10,456 nt of DNA. Origin: Actinomycetota bacterium (lineage in GTDB: Bacteria; Actinomycetota; Actinomycetes; S36-B12; UBA5976). The stretch lies in the NCBI GenBank assembly GCA_947447095.1, contig CANFIL010000045.1, positions 1 through 10,456 of the forward strand, given 5' to 3'. This document shows, piece after piece, positions 1 through 5,649 of the stretch. Each line of letters starts with the position of its first letter. Position 1 is the stretch's first letter. The notes under the pieces were generated by a model. That model did no database searches, was not told where the DNA came from, and saw only the letters and a list, made by a program, of their open reading frames with translations. The position numbers and the translations under genes were made by a program.

Positions 1-57
1 GATGGCTTCTGGAACACCGAGTTCGGCGAAGGTAGCGATGGGGCACCTCAGGTCTAT
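1..57 (-). CDS. DEAD-box RNA helicase, N-terminal fragment (start unresolved)
   Basis: Read on the minus strand, bases 39 to 1 encode IATFAELGVPEAI and run off the window. This resembles the F-x-x-L-G-[VL]-x-x-x-[IL] opening just before the Q motif of DEAD-box RNA helicases, ATP-driven RNA-unwinding proteins of the cytoplasm. A helicase gene (rhlE, Rv3211) divergent from the ferritin-like gene is also what I recall from mycobacteria. Only 13 residues support the call, so the family is likely but not proven. The frame is closed by TAA at 60-58, and no ATG, GTG or TTG lies in this frame between that stop and base 1. Only ATA, CTG and ATC are available. A GTG at 46-44 and an ATG at 98-96 sit one frame away and would join the helicase frame if the GGGG run at 40-43 were one base shorter. 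Confidence 0.55.
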   Translation of the reverse strand, partial: MDLRCPIATFAELGVPEAI

Positions 58-59
58 TT

Positions 60-65
60 ATTATG
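60..65 (-). promoter_or_regulatory. possible -10 element of the helicase promoter
   Basis: On the minus strand CATAAT (65 to 60) lies in a short AT-rich patch. It would place transcription initiation around base 53, immediately before the helicase reading frame, giving a very short leader. No good -35 hexamer is visible at the normal distance; TTCGAC is about 20 bases upstream. This is a weak call based on position and sequence alone. Confidence 0.25.
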
Positions 66-115
66 AAAAAGCGCTTAACTGCGCGGTCGAATTCCATCTT
101 ACCGCGTTCGTGGCA

Positions 116-121
116 TAACCT
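116..121 (+). promoter_or_regulatory. possible -10 element for the ferritin-like gene (near-leaderless)
   Basis: TAACCT fits the TANNNT pattern common for actinobacterial housekeeping promoters. Initiation about seven bases downstream would fall at 128-130, at or next to the GTG at 130, so the transcript would be leaderless or nearly so. That fits the absence of any Shine-Dalgarno sequence before the gene. No convincing -35 is seen. Confidence 0.35.
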
Positions 122-129
122 TGTGCCTC

Positions 130-780
130 GTGAGCACTCCTGCAGTCAAAGACCTATTAGGCGTACTGGCATATGGCGAACTTGTCGCCTTTGAGCGTAT
201 TGCCGCGGATGCGTCCATGGCCCCAACGCTTGTCGATAAGACCGCCTTGGCAGCAATTGCAGACGCAGAATTTCGTCACTTCCAGCAAGTTTCGCAATAC
301 CTCACACAGCGTGGCATCGATCCGATCGAAGCCATGGAGCCATTCGTAGATGTTCTCAATAACTTCCACGACAACCTTGCACCACGTGACTGGCTTGAAG
401 GTCTCTTGAAGGCGTACGTCGGTGATGGCATCGCTGCCGACTTCTATCGCGAGATTTCAGTTCATCTTGATGAAGAAACGGCCGCACTCGTCAATGATGT
501 CCTTACTGATGTTGGTCAAACTGAATTTGCAGTGACGCGATTACGCGAAGCAATTGAACGTGATCCAAAAGTTGCAGGGCGCTTGGCATTGTGGGGCCGT
601 CGCATGATGGGCGAAATGATCAGCCAAGCATCACTTGTTGCTACTAGTCGTCCGGCACTTCAACAAATCTTTACTGATTCGGCGATGCGACCTGAAGCAG
701 CCGAACAGCTCAGTGGACTTGTGAATCGATTAACTGTTGCTCATTCGCGCCGCATGGACGCGCTCGGACTTGCTAGCTAG
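130..780 (+). CDS. MiaE-like ferritin-fold protein
   Basis: The product is 216 residues from the GTG at 130 and almost wholly alpha-helical in character. It resembles the actinobacterial ferritin-like family described as tRNA-(ms2io6A)-hydroxylase (MiaE)-like. Members have a four-helix bundle that may hold a di-iron site. Candidate ligands are E17 or E22 in the first helix, E47 and H50 in an E-x-x-H motif (AEFRHF), and acidic residues near 108-116. The stretch KAYVGDGIAADFYREI (about 94-109) looks like the family core. True tRNA hydroxylase activity is not shown for this branch, so the substrate is unknown. A TTG at 121 would add three residues; I prefer GTG 130 because a TANNNT element at 116-121 implies a leaderless message and no ribosome site precedes either codon. 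The 3' end overlaps the converging DUF3107 gene at CTAG. Confidence 0.8.
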   Translation: MSTPAVKDLLGVLAYGELVAFERIAADASMAPTLVDKTALAAIADAEFRHFQQVSQYLTQRGIDPIEAMEPFVDVLNNFHDNLAPRDWLEGLLKAYVGDGIAADFYREISVHLDEETAALVNDVLTDVGQTEFAVTRLREAIERDPKVAGRLALWGRRMMGEMISQASLVATSRPALQQIFTDSAMRPEAAEQLSGLVNRLTVAHSRRMDALGLAS

Positions 781-998
781 TTAGCAAAGCCAACTCGACC
801 GGCAGTTTGCGCGCCGATCTCTACGAAAGCAATTTTGCTGCCAGGCACAACAATCGTGCGACCTTTGTCGTCTGTCAGCGTGAGCAATGAATCGCTGGCG
901 ATTGCCTTTTCTACAAGTTCTGAAATTTTGCTGGGGGAGTCGTTGCTTTCGAGAACGACGTCGCGAGCTGCTTGTGAAATTCCGATACGAACTTCCAT
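777..998 (-). CDS. DUF3107 family protein (TB9.4-like)
   Basis: This 73-residue acidic protein starts MEVRIGISQAARDVVLE. It fits DUF3107, a small actinobacterial family that includes mycobacterial Rv3208A (TB9.4), usually about 75-90 residues. The pattern suggests a compact alpha/beta fold: an initial strand, a helix around ISELVEKAIA, then paired strands ending in the SKIAFVEIG segment. No catalytic motif or membrane segment is visible, and the molecular role is unknown. The start is ATG at 998-996, preceded by a strong GGGAGG site at 1011-1006 with seven bases of spacing; an upstream extension of the frame is out of keeping with the family and lies before that site. It sits 98 bases downstream of the TetR gene on the same strand, as in mycobacteria, so co-transcription is plausible. 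Its TAG stop overlaps the stop of the converging ferritin-like gene. Confidence 0.85.
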   Translation of the reverse strand: MEVRIGISQAARDVVLESNDSPSKISELVEKAIASDSLLTLTDDKGRTIVVPGSKIAFVEIGAQTAGRVGFAN

Positions 999-1005
999 GG
1001 TGTTG

Positions 1006-1011
1006 CCTCCC
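1006..1011 (-). promoter_or_regulatory. Shine-Dalgarno site of the DUF3107 gene
   Basis: GGGAGG on the minus strand, seven bases before ATG 998-996, is among the best ribosome sites in the window. It fixes the start against the longer open frame, which continues to 1199. Confidence 0.75.
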
Positions 1012-1038
1012 AGGCCAGAACTACTTCGTGATGCTTTT

Positions 1039-1044
1039 ACTCTA
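1039..1044 (-). promoter_or_regulatory. possible own -10 element for the DUF3107 gene
   Basis: TAGAGT (1044 to 1039) fits TANNNT and would give a leader of roughly 34 bases containing the GGGAGG site. The -35 region is poor, so DUF3107 may instead be transcribed with tetR. Low confidence. Confidence 0.2.
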
Positions 1045-1096
1045 TGCGGTGTGCCGGATTGATGGACGTGCGGTGCGCTAACGGCGAACAGCCGAA

Positions 1097-1714
1097 TTAC
1101 TCGGGTTGGAAGGAACTCAACCCAGTCCAGCCCAGATGCGTTATTCCCACAATGGCCTTTTCTTTCGACACGGGACGACCCAGATTGATCCAACGCCAAG
1201 CGGCAGCTTGAGCCATGCCCGAAAGTCCAGCGGCGAGAATGTTGGCCTCGCCGGTTGTCAGGCCGGTTTCGCGCGCAATGACCTGACCCAGGATTCTGGC
1301 GAGCTGGGAAATGAGGTCATCCACTCGGGCGCGAACATCTGGATTAGCTGTGAAGTCTGATTCAAAGATGAGTCGATAGCCGTGGTCGGCTTCGTCGACT
1401 TGGTCGAAGTAAAACTTGATTGCGGCTTCAAATCGTTTGCGGTTATCGGATTCTTGAGCGATAGCTTCGTTGATTCCTGCGACAACTTGTTCGACGCTGT
1501 GGTCGAGGATGCCCATGTACAGTTCGTGCTTACTGGCGAATGACTGGTAAACAATCGGTTTACTCACGCCAGCCCGCAGTGCCACATCATCCATTGACGC
1601 GTTGTGGAAGCCTTTTTCGGTAAAAATTTCGAGGGCGGCACCCATCAGCATTTGCCGACGTTCGGAATTTTGGGTGATTTCAAAAATCGGCGTCGGTGCC
1701 GCAGCTGCTTCCAT
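1097..1714 (-). CDS. TetR/AcrR family transcriptional regulator
   Basis: The 205-residue product has a classic TetR N-terminal helix-turn-helix: RRQMLMGAALEIFTEKGFHN, then ASMDDVALRAGVSKPIVYQSF, then ASKHELY, covering about residues 19-70. The remaining helical part, about 80-205, is the variable ligand-binding and dimerisation domain. It includes YRLIFESDF, ANILAAGLSGMAQAAAWRWI and a W-x-G-L near the end. These proteins bind palindromic DNA as dimers and usually repress until a small molecule binds; the ligand cannot be read from sequence. The pairing with DUF3107 matches Rv3208-Rv3208A. I chose ATG 1714-1712, which lies exactly six bases after a TACCAT -10 element, so the message is probably leaderless. 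The frame is open to 1798, but that extension would run through the promoter. The palindrome at 1768-1786 is a candidate autoregulatory site. Confidence 0.9.
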   Translation of the reverse strand: MEAAAAPTPIFEITQNSERRQMLMGAALEIFTEKGFHNASMDDVALRAGVSKPIVYQSFASKHELYMGILDHSVEQVVAGINEAIAQESDNRKRFEAAIKFYFDQVDEADHGYRLIFESDFTANPDVRARVDDLISQLARILGQVIARETGLTTGEANILAAGLSGMAQAAAWRWINLGRPVSKEKAIVGITHLGWTGLSSFQPE

Positions 1715-1720
1715 TCCACA

Positions 1721-1748
1721 ATGGTACGGGTTTGGTTCGTAGGGCGAA
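1721..1748 (-). promoter_or_regulatory. probable leaderless promoter of tetR
   Basis: On the minus strand TACCAT (1726 to 1721, TANNNT type) is followed by six bases and then the ATG, placing +1 at or beside the start codon. TTCGCC (1748 to 1743) is a fair -35 with 16 bases of spacing. No Shine-Dalgarno precedes the ATG, in agreement with leaderless translation, which is common in actinobacteria. Confidence 0.5.
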
Positions 1749-1767
1749 TCACCAATATCATGAGTGA

Positions 1768-1786
1768 ACTGCAAGTCACTTGCGGT
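1768..1786 (+). promoter_or_regulatory. candidate TetR operator (19-bp palindrome)
   Basis: ACTGCAAGTCACTTGCGGT is an inverted repeat around C1777. The inner arms GCAAGT and ACTTGC are perfect, and eight of nine arm positions pair overall. Length and symmetry suit a TetR-type dimer site. It lies in the divergent gap, about 20 bases upstream of the tetR -35 and about 83 bases upstream of moeZ, and would overlap the -35 region of a moeZ promoter if that uses the TACCGT at 1798-1803. Binding by the neighbouring regulator is inferred from position only. Confidence 0.5.
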
Positions 1787-1797
1787 AACCGTCCACA

Positions 1798-1803
1798 TAC
1801 CGT
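1798..1803 (+). promoter_or_regulatory. possible -10 element for moeZ
   Basis: TACCGT fits TANNNT. Initiation near 1810 would give a leader of about 59 bases carrying the moeZ ribosome site. The -35 position, with 17 bases of spacing, falls inside the palindrome (GTCACT, 1775-1780, a poor match). Tentative. Confidence 0.25.
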
Positions 1804-1857
1804 CGCTGCGGGAACAATTTCTCGCTAAACAGGGTTGGATAGAGCAAGAGACGTTTT

Positions 1858-1863
1858 AGGGAG
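1858..1863 (+). promoter_or_regulatory. Shine-Dalgarno site of moeZ
   Basis: AGGGAG lies five bases before ATG 1869 and confirms that start. Confidence 0.7.
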
Positions 1864-1868
1864 ACTTC

Positions 1869-3062
1869 ATGACGAAACTGCCACCATTGGTAGAACCAGC
1901 AGCCGAATTAACGGTTGACGAGGTTCGTCGATACAGCCGACACATCATCATTCCTGATGTCGGTATGGCTGGCCAGAAGCGTTTGAAGAATGCCAAGGTG
2001 CTGTGTGTTGGCGCTGGCGGACTTGGAAGCCCGACTTTGATGTACTTGGCCGCAGCTGGCGTTGGCACTCTAGGCATCGTTGAATTCGACACGGTCGATG
2101 AATCAAATCTGCAGCGCCAGATCATTCATGGCCAAAGCGATATTGGTAAATCCAAGGCGGTCAGCGCTGCGGAAAGCGTGCGCGAGATCAACCCGTTGAT
2201 CACTGTCAACATTCATGAGACACGTCTTGACAACGACAACGTCATGGAACTGTTTGGTCAATACGACTTGATTGTTGATGGCACAGATAACTTTGCAACT
2301 CGATACATGGTCAACGACGCATGCGTGTTGCTGAACAAGCCATATATCTGGGGATCGATTTATCGCTTTGATGGTCAGGCATCAGTGTTCTGGTCTGAAT
2401 ACGGTCCGTGCTACCGCTGCCTCTATCCAGAGCCACCACCTCCGGGAATGGTTCCATCTTGCGCAGAAGGCGGCGTCCTTGGCGTGCTGTGTGCATCAAT
2501 CGGATCGATTCAAGTTAATGAAGCCATCAAGGTTCTTGCTGGAATTGGTGAACCGCTAGTTGGATCGCTGATCGTCTATGACGCTCTCGAAATGACCTAT
2601 CGCAAGATCAAGATTCGCAAAGATCCAAACTGTGCAATCTGTGGTCCGAACCCAACTGTGACTGAATTGATTGACTACGACTACTTCTGTGGTTCGGTCT
2701 CGGAAGAAGCTAAGGATGCGATTGTTGACTCAACAATTAACGCGCGCCAGCTCGAAGAAATGCTGAAAGAACGTGAACGTGGCGAGCGCGACTTCCTCCT
2801 TGTCGATGTTCGTGAACAAAACGAATACGACATCGTGAGCATTCCTGGTTCAGTTCTTATCCCGAAGAATGAATTCTTGATGGGTGATGCACTGGCTAGT
2901 TTGCCAACCGATAAGCAAGTTGTATTCCACTGCAAAGTTGGCGGACGTTCGGCTGAAGTTCTTGCTGTTGCCAAGGGCGCAGGTTTCGCAGATGCCATTC
3001 ATTTGGGCGGCGGCGTACTTGCATGGGTGTCTCAGATTGAACCCGAAAAGCCAACGTACTAA
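1869..3062 (+). CDS. moeZ: MoeZ: ThiF/MoeB adenylyltransferase fused to a rhodanese domain
   Basis: A 397-residue cytoplasmic enzyme that adenylates the C-terminal glycine of small sulfur-carrier proteins and then converts it to a thiocarboxylate, supplying sulfur for molybdopterin and, in actinobacteria, cysteine or thio-metabolite synthesis. The ThiF/E1-like domain covers about residues 15-260. It has the nucleotide loop GAGGLGSP (48-55), the acidic ribose contact EFD (72-74), NLQRQ (80-84), DGTDN (137-141) with the metal-binding Asp140, and SCAEGGVLG (197-205) with Cys198. Zinc is expected at C181/C184 (CYRC) and C255/C258 (CAIC). A linker leads to a rhodanese domain (about 290-390) containing LLVDVRE (310-316) and the active loop HCKVGGRS (354-361) with catalytic Cys355. 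Both modules look intact, and the length equals the MoeZ norm. The start has a good ribosome site. It is monocistronic here, ending at a strong hairpin. MoeZ (Rv3206c-like) fits better than plain MoeB, which lacks the rhodanese part. Confidence 0.93.
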   Translation: MTKLPPLVEPAAELTVDEVRRYSRHIIIPDVGMAGQKRLKNAKVLCVGAGGLGSPTLMYLAAAGVGTLGIVEFDTVDESNLQRQIIHGQSDIGKSKAVSAAESVREINPLITVNIHETRLDNDNVMELFGQYDLIVDGTDNFATRYMVNDACVLLNKPYIWGSIYRFDGQASVFWSEYGPCYRCLYPEPPPPGMVPSCAEGGVLGVLCASIGSIQVNEAIKVLAGIGEPLVGSLIVYDALEMTYRKIKIRKDPNCAICGPNPTVTELIDYDYFCGSVSEEAKDAIVDSTINARQLEEMLKERERGERDFLLVDVREQNEYDIVSIPGSVLIPKNEFLMGDALASLPTDKQVVFHCKVGGRSAEVLAVAKGAGFADAIHLGGGVLAWVSQIEPEKPTY

Positions 3063-3069
3063 TTCATTG

Positions 3070-3106
3070 AAAAAATGCTGGTCGCAATCTGCAGCCAGCA
3101 TTTTTT
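3070..3106. terminator. bidirectional rho-independent terminator
   Basis: A6-TGCTGG (3070-3081) pairs perfectly with CCAGCA-T6 (3095-3106) across a 13-base loop, which itself holds a small GCA/TGC pairing. The run of six T on the plus side ends moeZ transcripts, starting eight bases after its stop. The mirrored run on the minus side ends transcripts of the converging membrane-protein gene, whose stop is at 3126-3124. Confidence 0.9.
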
Positions 3107-3123
3107 ATTGTTGAAACAACTAC

Positions 3124-5496
3124 TTACAGATCGCCCGTGCGTTGCAAGTGATTAAACGCAAGCCATCCTGGAACAGTTGGCATCCAAAACGTCCATACAC
3201 GGAAGAGCAACGTTGCAGACACTGCAGTTCCGCCATCGATTCCCGTAGCGGTAAGGCCAGCTGCAATCGCAGCTTCGACGGCGCCTAACCCTCCAGGAGT
3301 TGGTGCAACTTGTGCAACGACTGAGGCAGCGAGGTACACCAGCGAAATAGCTGCGATCGACGATTCAGGAGTAAAGGCACGAACTGAAGCAACGAGACAC
3401 AAACAGTAGCTGACATTGAGAATAAGTACGCCAACAATTCCAGCACCGAGTTTGGCTGGTTGGTTTGCTAATGAAGTCATTCGTGGAACGACTTGCTCTA
3501 CGGTTGGAGAAATCTTTGACGAAACCCACTTACGTACTGCAGGAAACGTAGCCAGTACCGAGGCGATCAGCGCGACAATAACGGCAACCGTGATTGCTGT
3601 TTTTGGCGGACGGAATGCAAAGTCACTTGATGTTCCCGCAGCGATAACAGCAAGGGTTAGCAGCGAGAGGTGACTCAACACTGTCATCACTTGGGCCACG
3701 GCGACGCTGGCACCGGCAAGGGCGCTGTGCATTCCTTGCCGACTTAAGAAACGCACATTGATTGCTACTGAACCGAGGGTTGGGGGAGCAACGAGTGTGG
3801 CAAAAGAAGCCGCCCATTGTGCTTGGAAAGTCTTCCAAAAATTCAACCGTTCGGGCACTACGCCGATGAGCGCAATGGTTGCAGCAACATACGTACTGAT
3901 TGACGCACCTAGACCGACCAGCATCCAAGTGACATCAGCCGAACTAAACAAATGAACCAAATTGACTTGGGCCAGCTGGGTAAGAAGCAGATAGCCCGCG
4001 AGCGTACCTGCGGCAATCGTCAAAAGCGTTTTTGGCTTAATGCGCTCGATGTCGATTTGATCAACTTGGCCTTCAGGAAGCAAGGCGACGAGTTCGTTAC
4101 GCAAAGTGCTGAGAAGATCTTTATGTTCGCGCACGAGTGCACGTGTGGCTGTACTCAGTGCCACCGGTTGTAGCGCGGGCAGCGCTCGTGCAATGCCCGC
4201 ATCACCTAAAACAACGCGTCCTGCTTCAATCGCACGCTTGGGTGACGACAGCATTGCCATTGTGCAGAGTGCTTCAGCAAGGTCGATGCGCAACAACACA
4301 TCTGATGCGGCGATGACGCCTTCTTCCATGCCTTGTACATAGACGCGACCATCTTGTCCGAGCATTAAGTTTTCGGCAGTAAGCGCGCGATGTGCAATGC
4401 GGGCGTCCTGTAAGTCGCGAATGATGTCCCATGCTCCAGCAAGTTCAGCATCGCCAACGGTTGGTGTGATGTCCGAGAAGCTTCTACCTGCAATATGTTC
4501 GAAGACAAGAACTGCGGCATCCGGTCCAACTTCGGCAACCGAAATGAGATGCGGCGTATTGATGCCCGCGGTTGCAATTGCCCAGCTATTCAGGGCAATG
4601 CGATCGAGGCGTCGGCGCATTGATGTTCCTGCACCGCCGGGATCGTCACGAAGCCGAAGTGAACGGTAGACCGACTGGGCAAGTCCAGCACCTTCAAGAT
4701 CGCGATCGAGCACGATGAGTTCGAGTCGCTTGCCATCAGTTGCCGTTGCGTCGTAGCGGCGACCGGCTTCAAGCACTTCGGCTGCGCGAAGAAGAGTGAG
4801 GGGGTGGCCAATGTTGGCAACTGCGGCCGCAATGTCGTGACCACTTGGTCGAGTTGTGTCTGTGCCCAACAGGTAGCGAATGATCAGACCAATTGCCCAA
4901 CCGGCAAGTACTGAAACGCCAAGTCCGGCAGCCGTGATGCCACCACTAATAATGTCTGACAATGCAATTGAGCCAAGGACGATCAATGTGACACTTGACC
5001 AGCGTGGTCGTGACATTAACCGAGCGACCGTGCTGAAACCTGCAAGACCGCCGAGCATGATGTTGAACGGGACAGCGTTGTGGTTTTTGTTACTGCCCGC
5101 GTAGACCGCGATCACACGATCGCTTCCAAATTTTGTGATCGCCCACGAAGCCAAACTCAGAAACAACAATGTCGCTAAGAACGCGCCAATCGATTCGATG
5201 AGTTGGCGAGTGCGGCGACGAACCATTAAGTCAGCGGTGGCAAAGACTGGCAACGTCAAAGCACCGAAACCGCTGACGAGGCTAGCTGCCACCAGCAGTA
5301 CGGACGGGAGTCGATTAGCGCCGTGGGTAATGTCTTGGTCCAGACCTGACGTCGTCGATTGAGCGATGTACGCCAACAAGCTAACGACAACAATGCCAAG
5401 AACTGCGGATGCAAACCGAGCCAGATCGGCAGGTCGGCGAAGGCGTCGCTTCAGCACGGCATCTTCGATCACCAAAGTTGATGAATGAGCCGTCAC
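3124..5496 (-). CDS. LPG-synthase-TM / flippase-like membrane protein with an internal pseudokinase-like domain
   Basis: A 790-residue integral membrane protein in three parts. Residues about 25-212 form an N-terminal block of roughly seven hydrophobic segments. Residues about 240-475 are soluble and resemble a kinase or phosphotransferase fold: the segment DARIAHRALTAENLMLGQDG (364-383) matches an H-R-x-L-x-x-x-N catalytic loop, but the usual Asp is Ala (371) and the DFG-equivalent is VQG (387-389). Residues about 490-785 form a second membrane block, typical of the LPG_synthase_TM (UPF0104/flippase-like) family, ending in APTPGGLGAVEAAIAAGL (731-748) and FRVWTFWMP. The aminoacyl-transferase domain of MprF is absent, so lipid aminoacylation is not expected; a role in lipid or polyprenol transport or export is inference. 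I chose GTG 5496-5494 because AAAGG (5510-5506) precedes it by nine bases; GTG 5514-5512 would add six residues and has no ribosome site. It shares a terminator with moeZ and diverges from adnA. Confidence 0.85.
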   Translation of the reverse strand: MTAHSSTLVIEDAVLKRRLRRPADLARFASAVLGIVVVSLLAYIAQSTTSGLDQDITHGANRLPSVLLVAASLVSGFGALTLPVFATADLMVRRRTRQLIESIGAFLATLLFLSLASWAITKFGSDRVIAVYAGSNKNHNAVPFNIMLGGLAGFSTVARLMSRPRWSSVTLIVLGSIALSDIISGGITAAGLGVSVLAGWAIGLIIRYLLGTDTTRPSGHDIAAAVANIGHPLTLLRAAEVLEAGRRYDATATDGKRLELIVLDRDLEGAGLAQSVYRSLRLRDDPGGAGTSMRRRLDRIALNSWAIATAGINTPHLISVAEVGPDAAVLVFEHIAGRSFSDITPTVGDAELAGAWDIIRDLQDARIAHRALTAENLMLGQDGRVYVQGMEEGVIAASDVLLRIDLAEALCTMAMLSSPKRAIEAGRVVLGDAGIARALPALQPVALSTATRALVREHKDLLSTLRNELVALLPEGQVDQIDIERIKPKTLLTIAAGTLAGYLLLTQLAQVNLVHLFSSADVTWMLVGLGASISTYVAATIALIGVVPERLNFWKTFQAQWAASFATLVAPPTLGSVAINVRFLSRQGMHSALAGASVAVAQVMTVLSHLSLLTLAVIAAGTSSDFAFRPPKTAITVAVIVALIASVLATFPAVRKWVSSKISPTVEQVVPRMTSLANQPAKLGAGIVGVLILNVSYCLCLVASVRAFTPESSIAAISLVYLAASVVAQVAPTPGGLGAVEAAIAAGLTATGIDGGTAVSATLLFRVWTFWMPTVPGWLAFNHLQRTGDL

Positions 5497-5505
5497 TGGT
5501 TTACG

Positions 5506-5510
5506 CCTTT
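5506..5510 (-). promoter_or_regulatory. ribosome site deciding the start of the membrane-protein gene
   Basis: AAAGG on the minus strand, nine bases before GTG 5496-5494. It lies inside the six-codon extension given by the upstream GTG 5514-5512, which has nothing comparable before it. Confidence 0.45.
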
Positions 5511-5555
5511 GCACTGGTTGGGTGTTTCTCTAATCTTGCCTGACTCCCGTTGTTA

Positions 5556-5585
5556 TTGACTAATGTCTGGGAAATTCCCTAGATA
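5556..5585 (+). promoter_or_regulatory. possible promoter of the adnA-adnB operon
   Basis: TTGACT (5556-5561) is a near-consensus -35. After 18 bases comes TAGATA (5580-5585), a mediocre -10. Initiation near 5592 would give a leader of about 58 bases. The spacer contains a short inverted repeat next to the -10. I found no actinobacterial-type LexA box (GAAC-n4-GTTC) in the gap, so SOS control is not indicated here. Confidence 0.4.
5569..5579 (+). repeat. short inverted repeat in the adnA promoter spacer
   Basis: GGGAA-A-TTCCC has five-base perfect arms around a central A and sits between the putative -35 and -10. It is a possible operator but short enough to occur by chance. Confidence 0.3.
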
Positions 5586-5634
5586 GAGCGCCTTTACGAA
5601 TCTGCCAGGCAAGCGCGAATTGTCAGGGCGGCGT

Positions 5635-5640
5635 GGTGGA
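5635..5640 (+). promoter_or_regulatory. ribosome site deciding the adnA start
   Basis: GGTGGA lies nine bases before ATG 5650. It falls inside the extension that a TTG start at 5620 would give, and so favours the ATG. Confidence 0.5.
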
Positions 5641-5649
5641 ATAGTCCCG

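Noticed and set aside
1082..1094. Small inverted repeat CGGC-n5-GCCG just after the tetR stop
   Set aside because: The stem is only four base pairs and no T-run follows on the minus strand, so it does not support a terminator.
999..1199. Longer N-terminal extension of DUF3107
   Set aside because: The extension crosses the tetR stop and the GGGAGG ribosome site, and has no resemblance to the family, whose members begin near MEVRIGI.
1258..1554. Overlapping open frame antisense or out of frame within tetR
   Set aside because: It lies wholly inside the tetR gene in another frame, is low in complexity (rich in Ser and Thr) and resembles no family; it is a shadow of the real gene.
1715..1798. 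28-residue N-terminal extension of TetR
   Set aside because: It would pass through the TACCAT element, and the typical TetR N-terminus is already complete from ATG 1714.
3107..3120. TTGTT-GA-AACAA mini inverted repeat after the terminator
   Set aside because: Five-base AT-rich arms with a two-base centre; likely chance, and the stronger hairpin alongside explains termination.
5515..5649. SOS (LexA) box upstream of adnA
   Set aside because: Looked for GAAC-n4-GTTC or near variants in the gap and found none.
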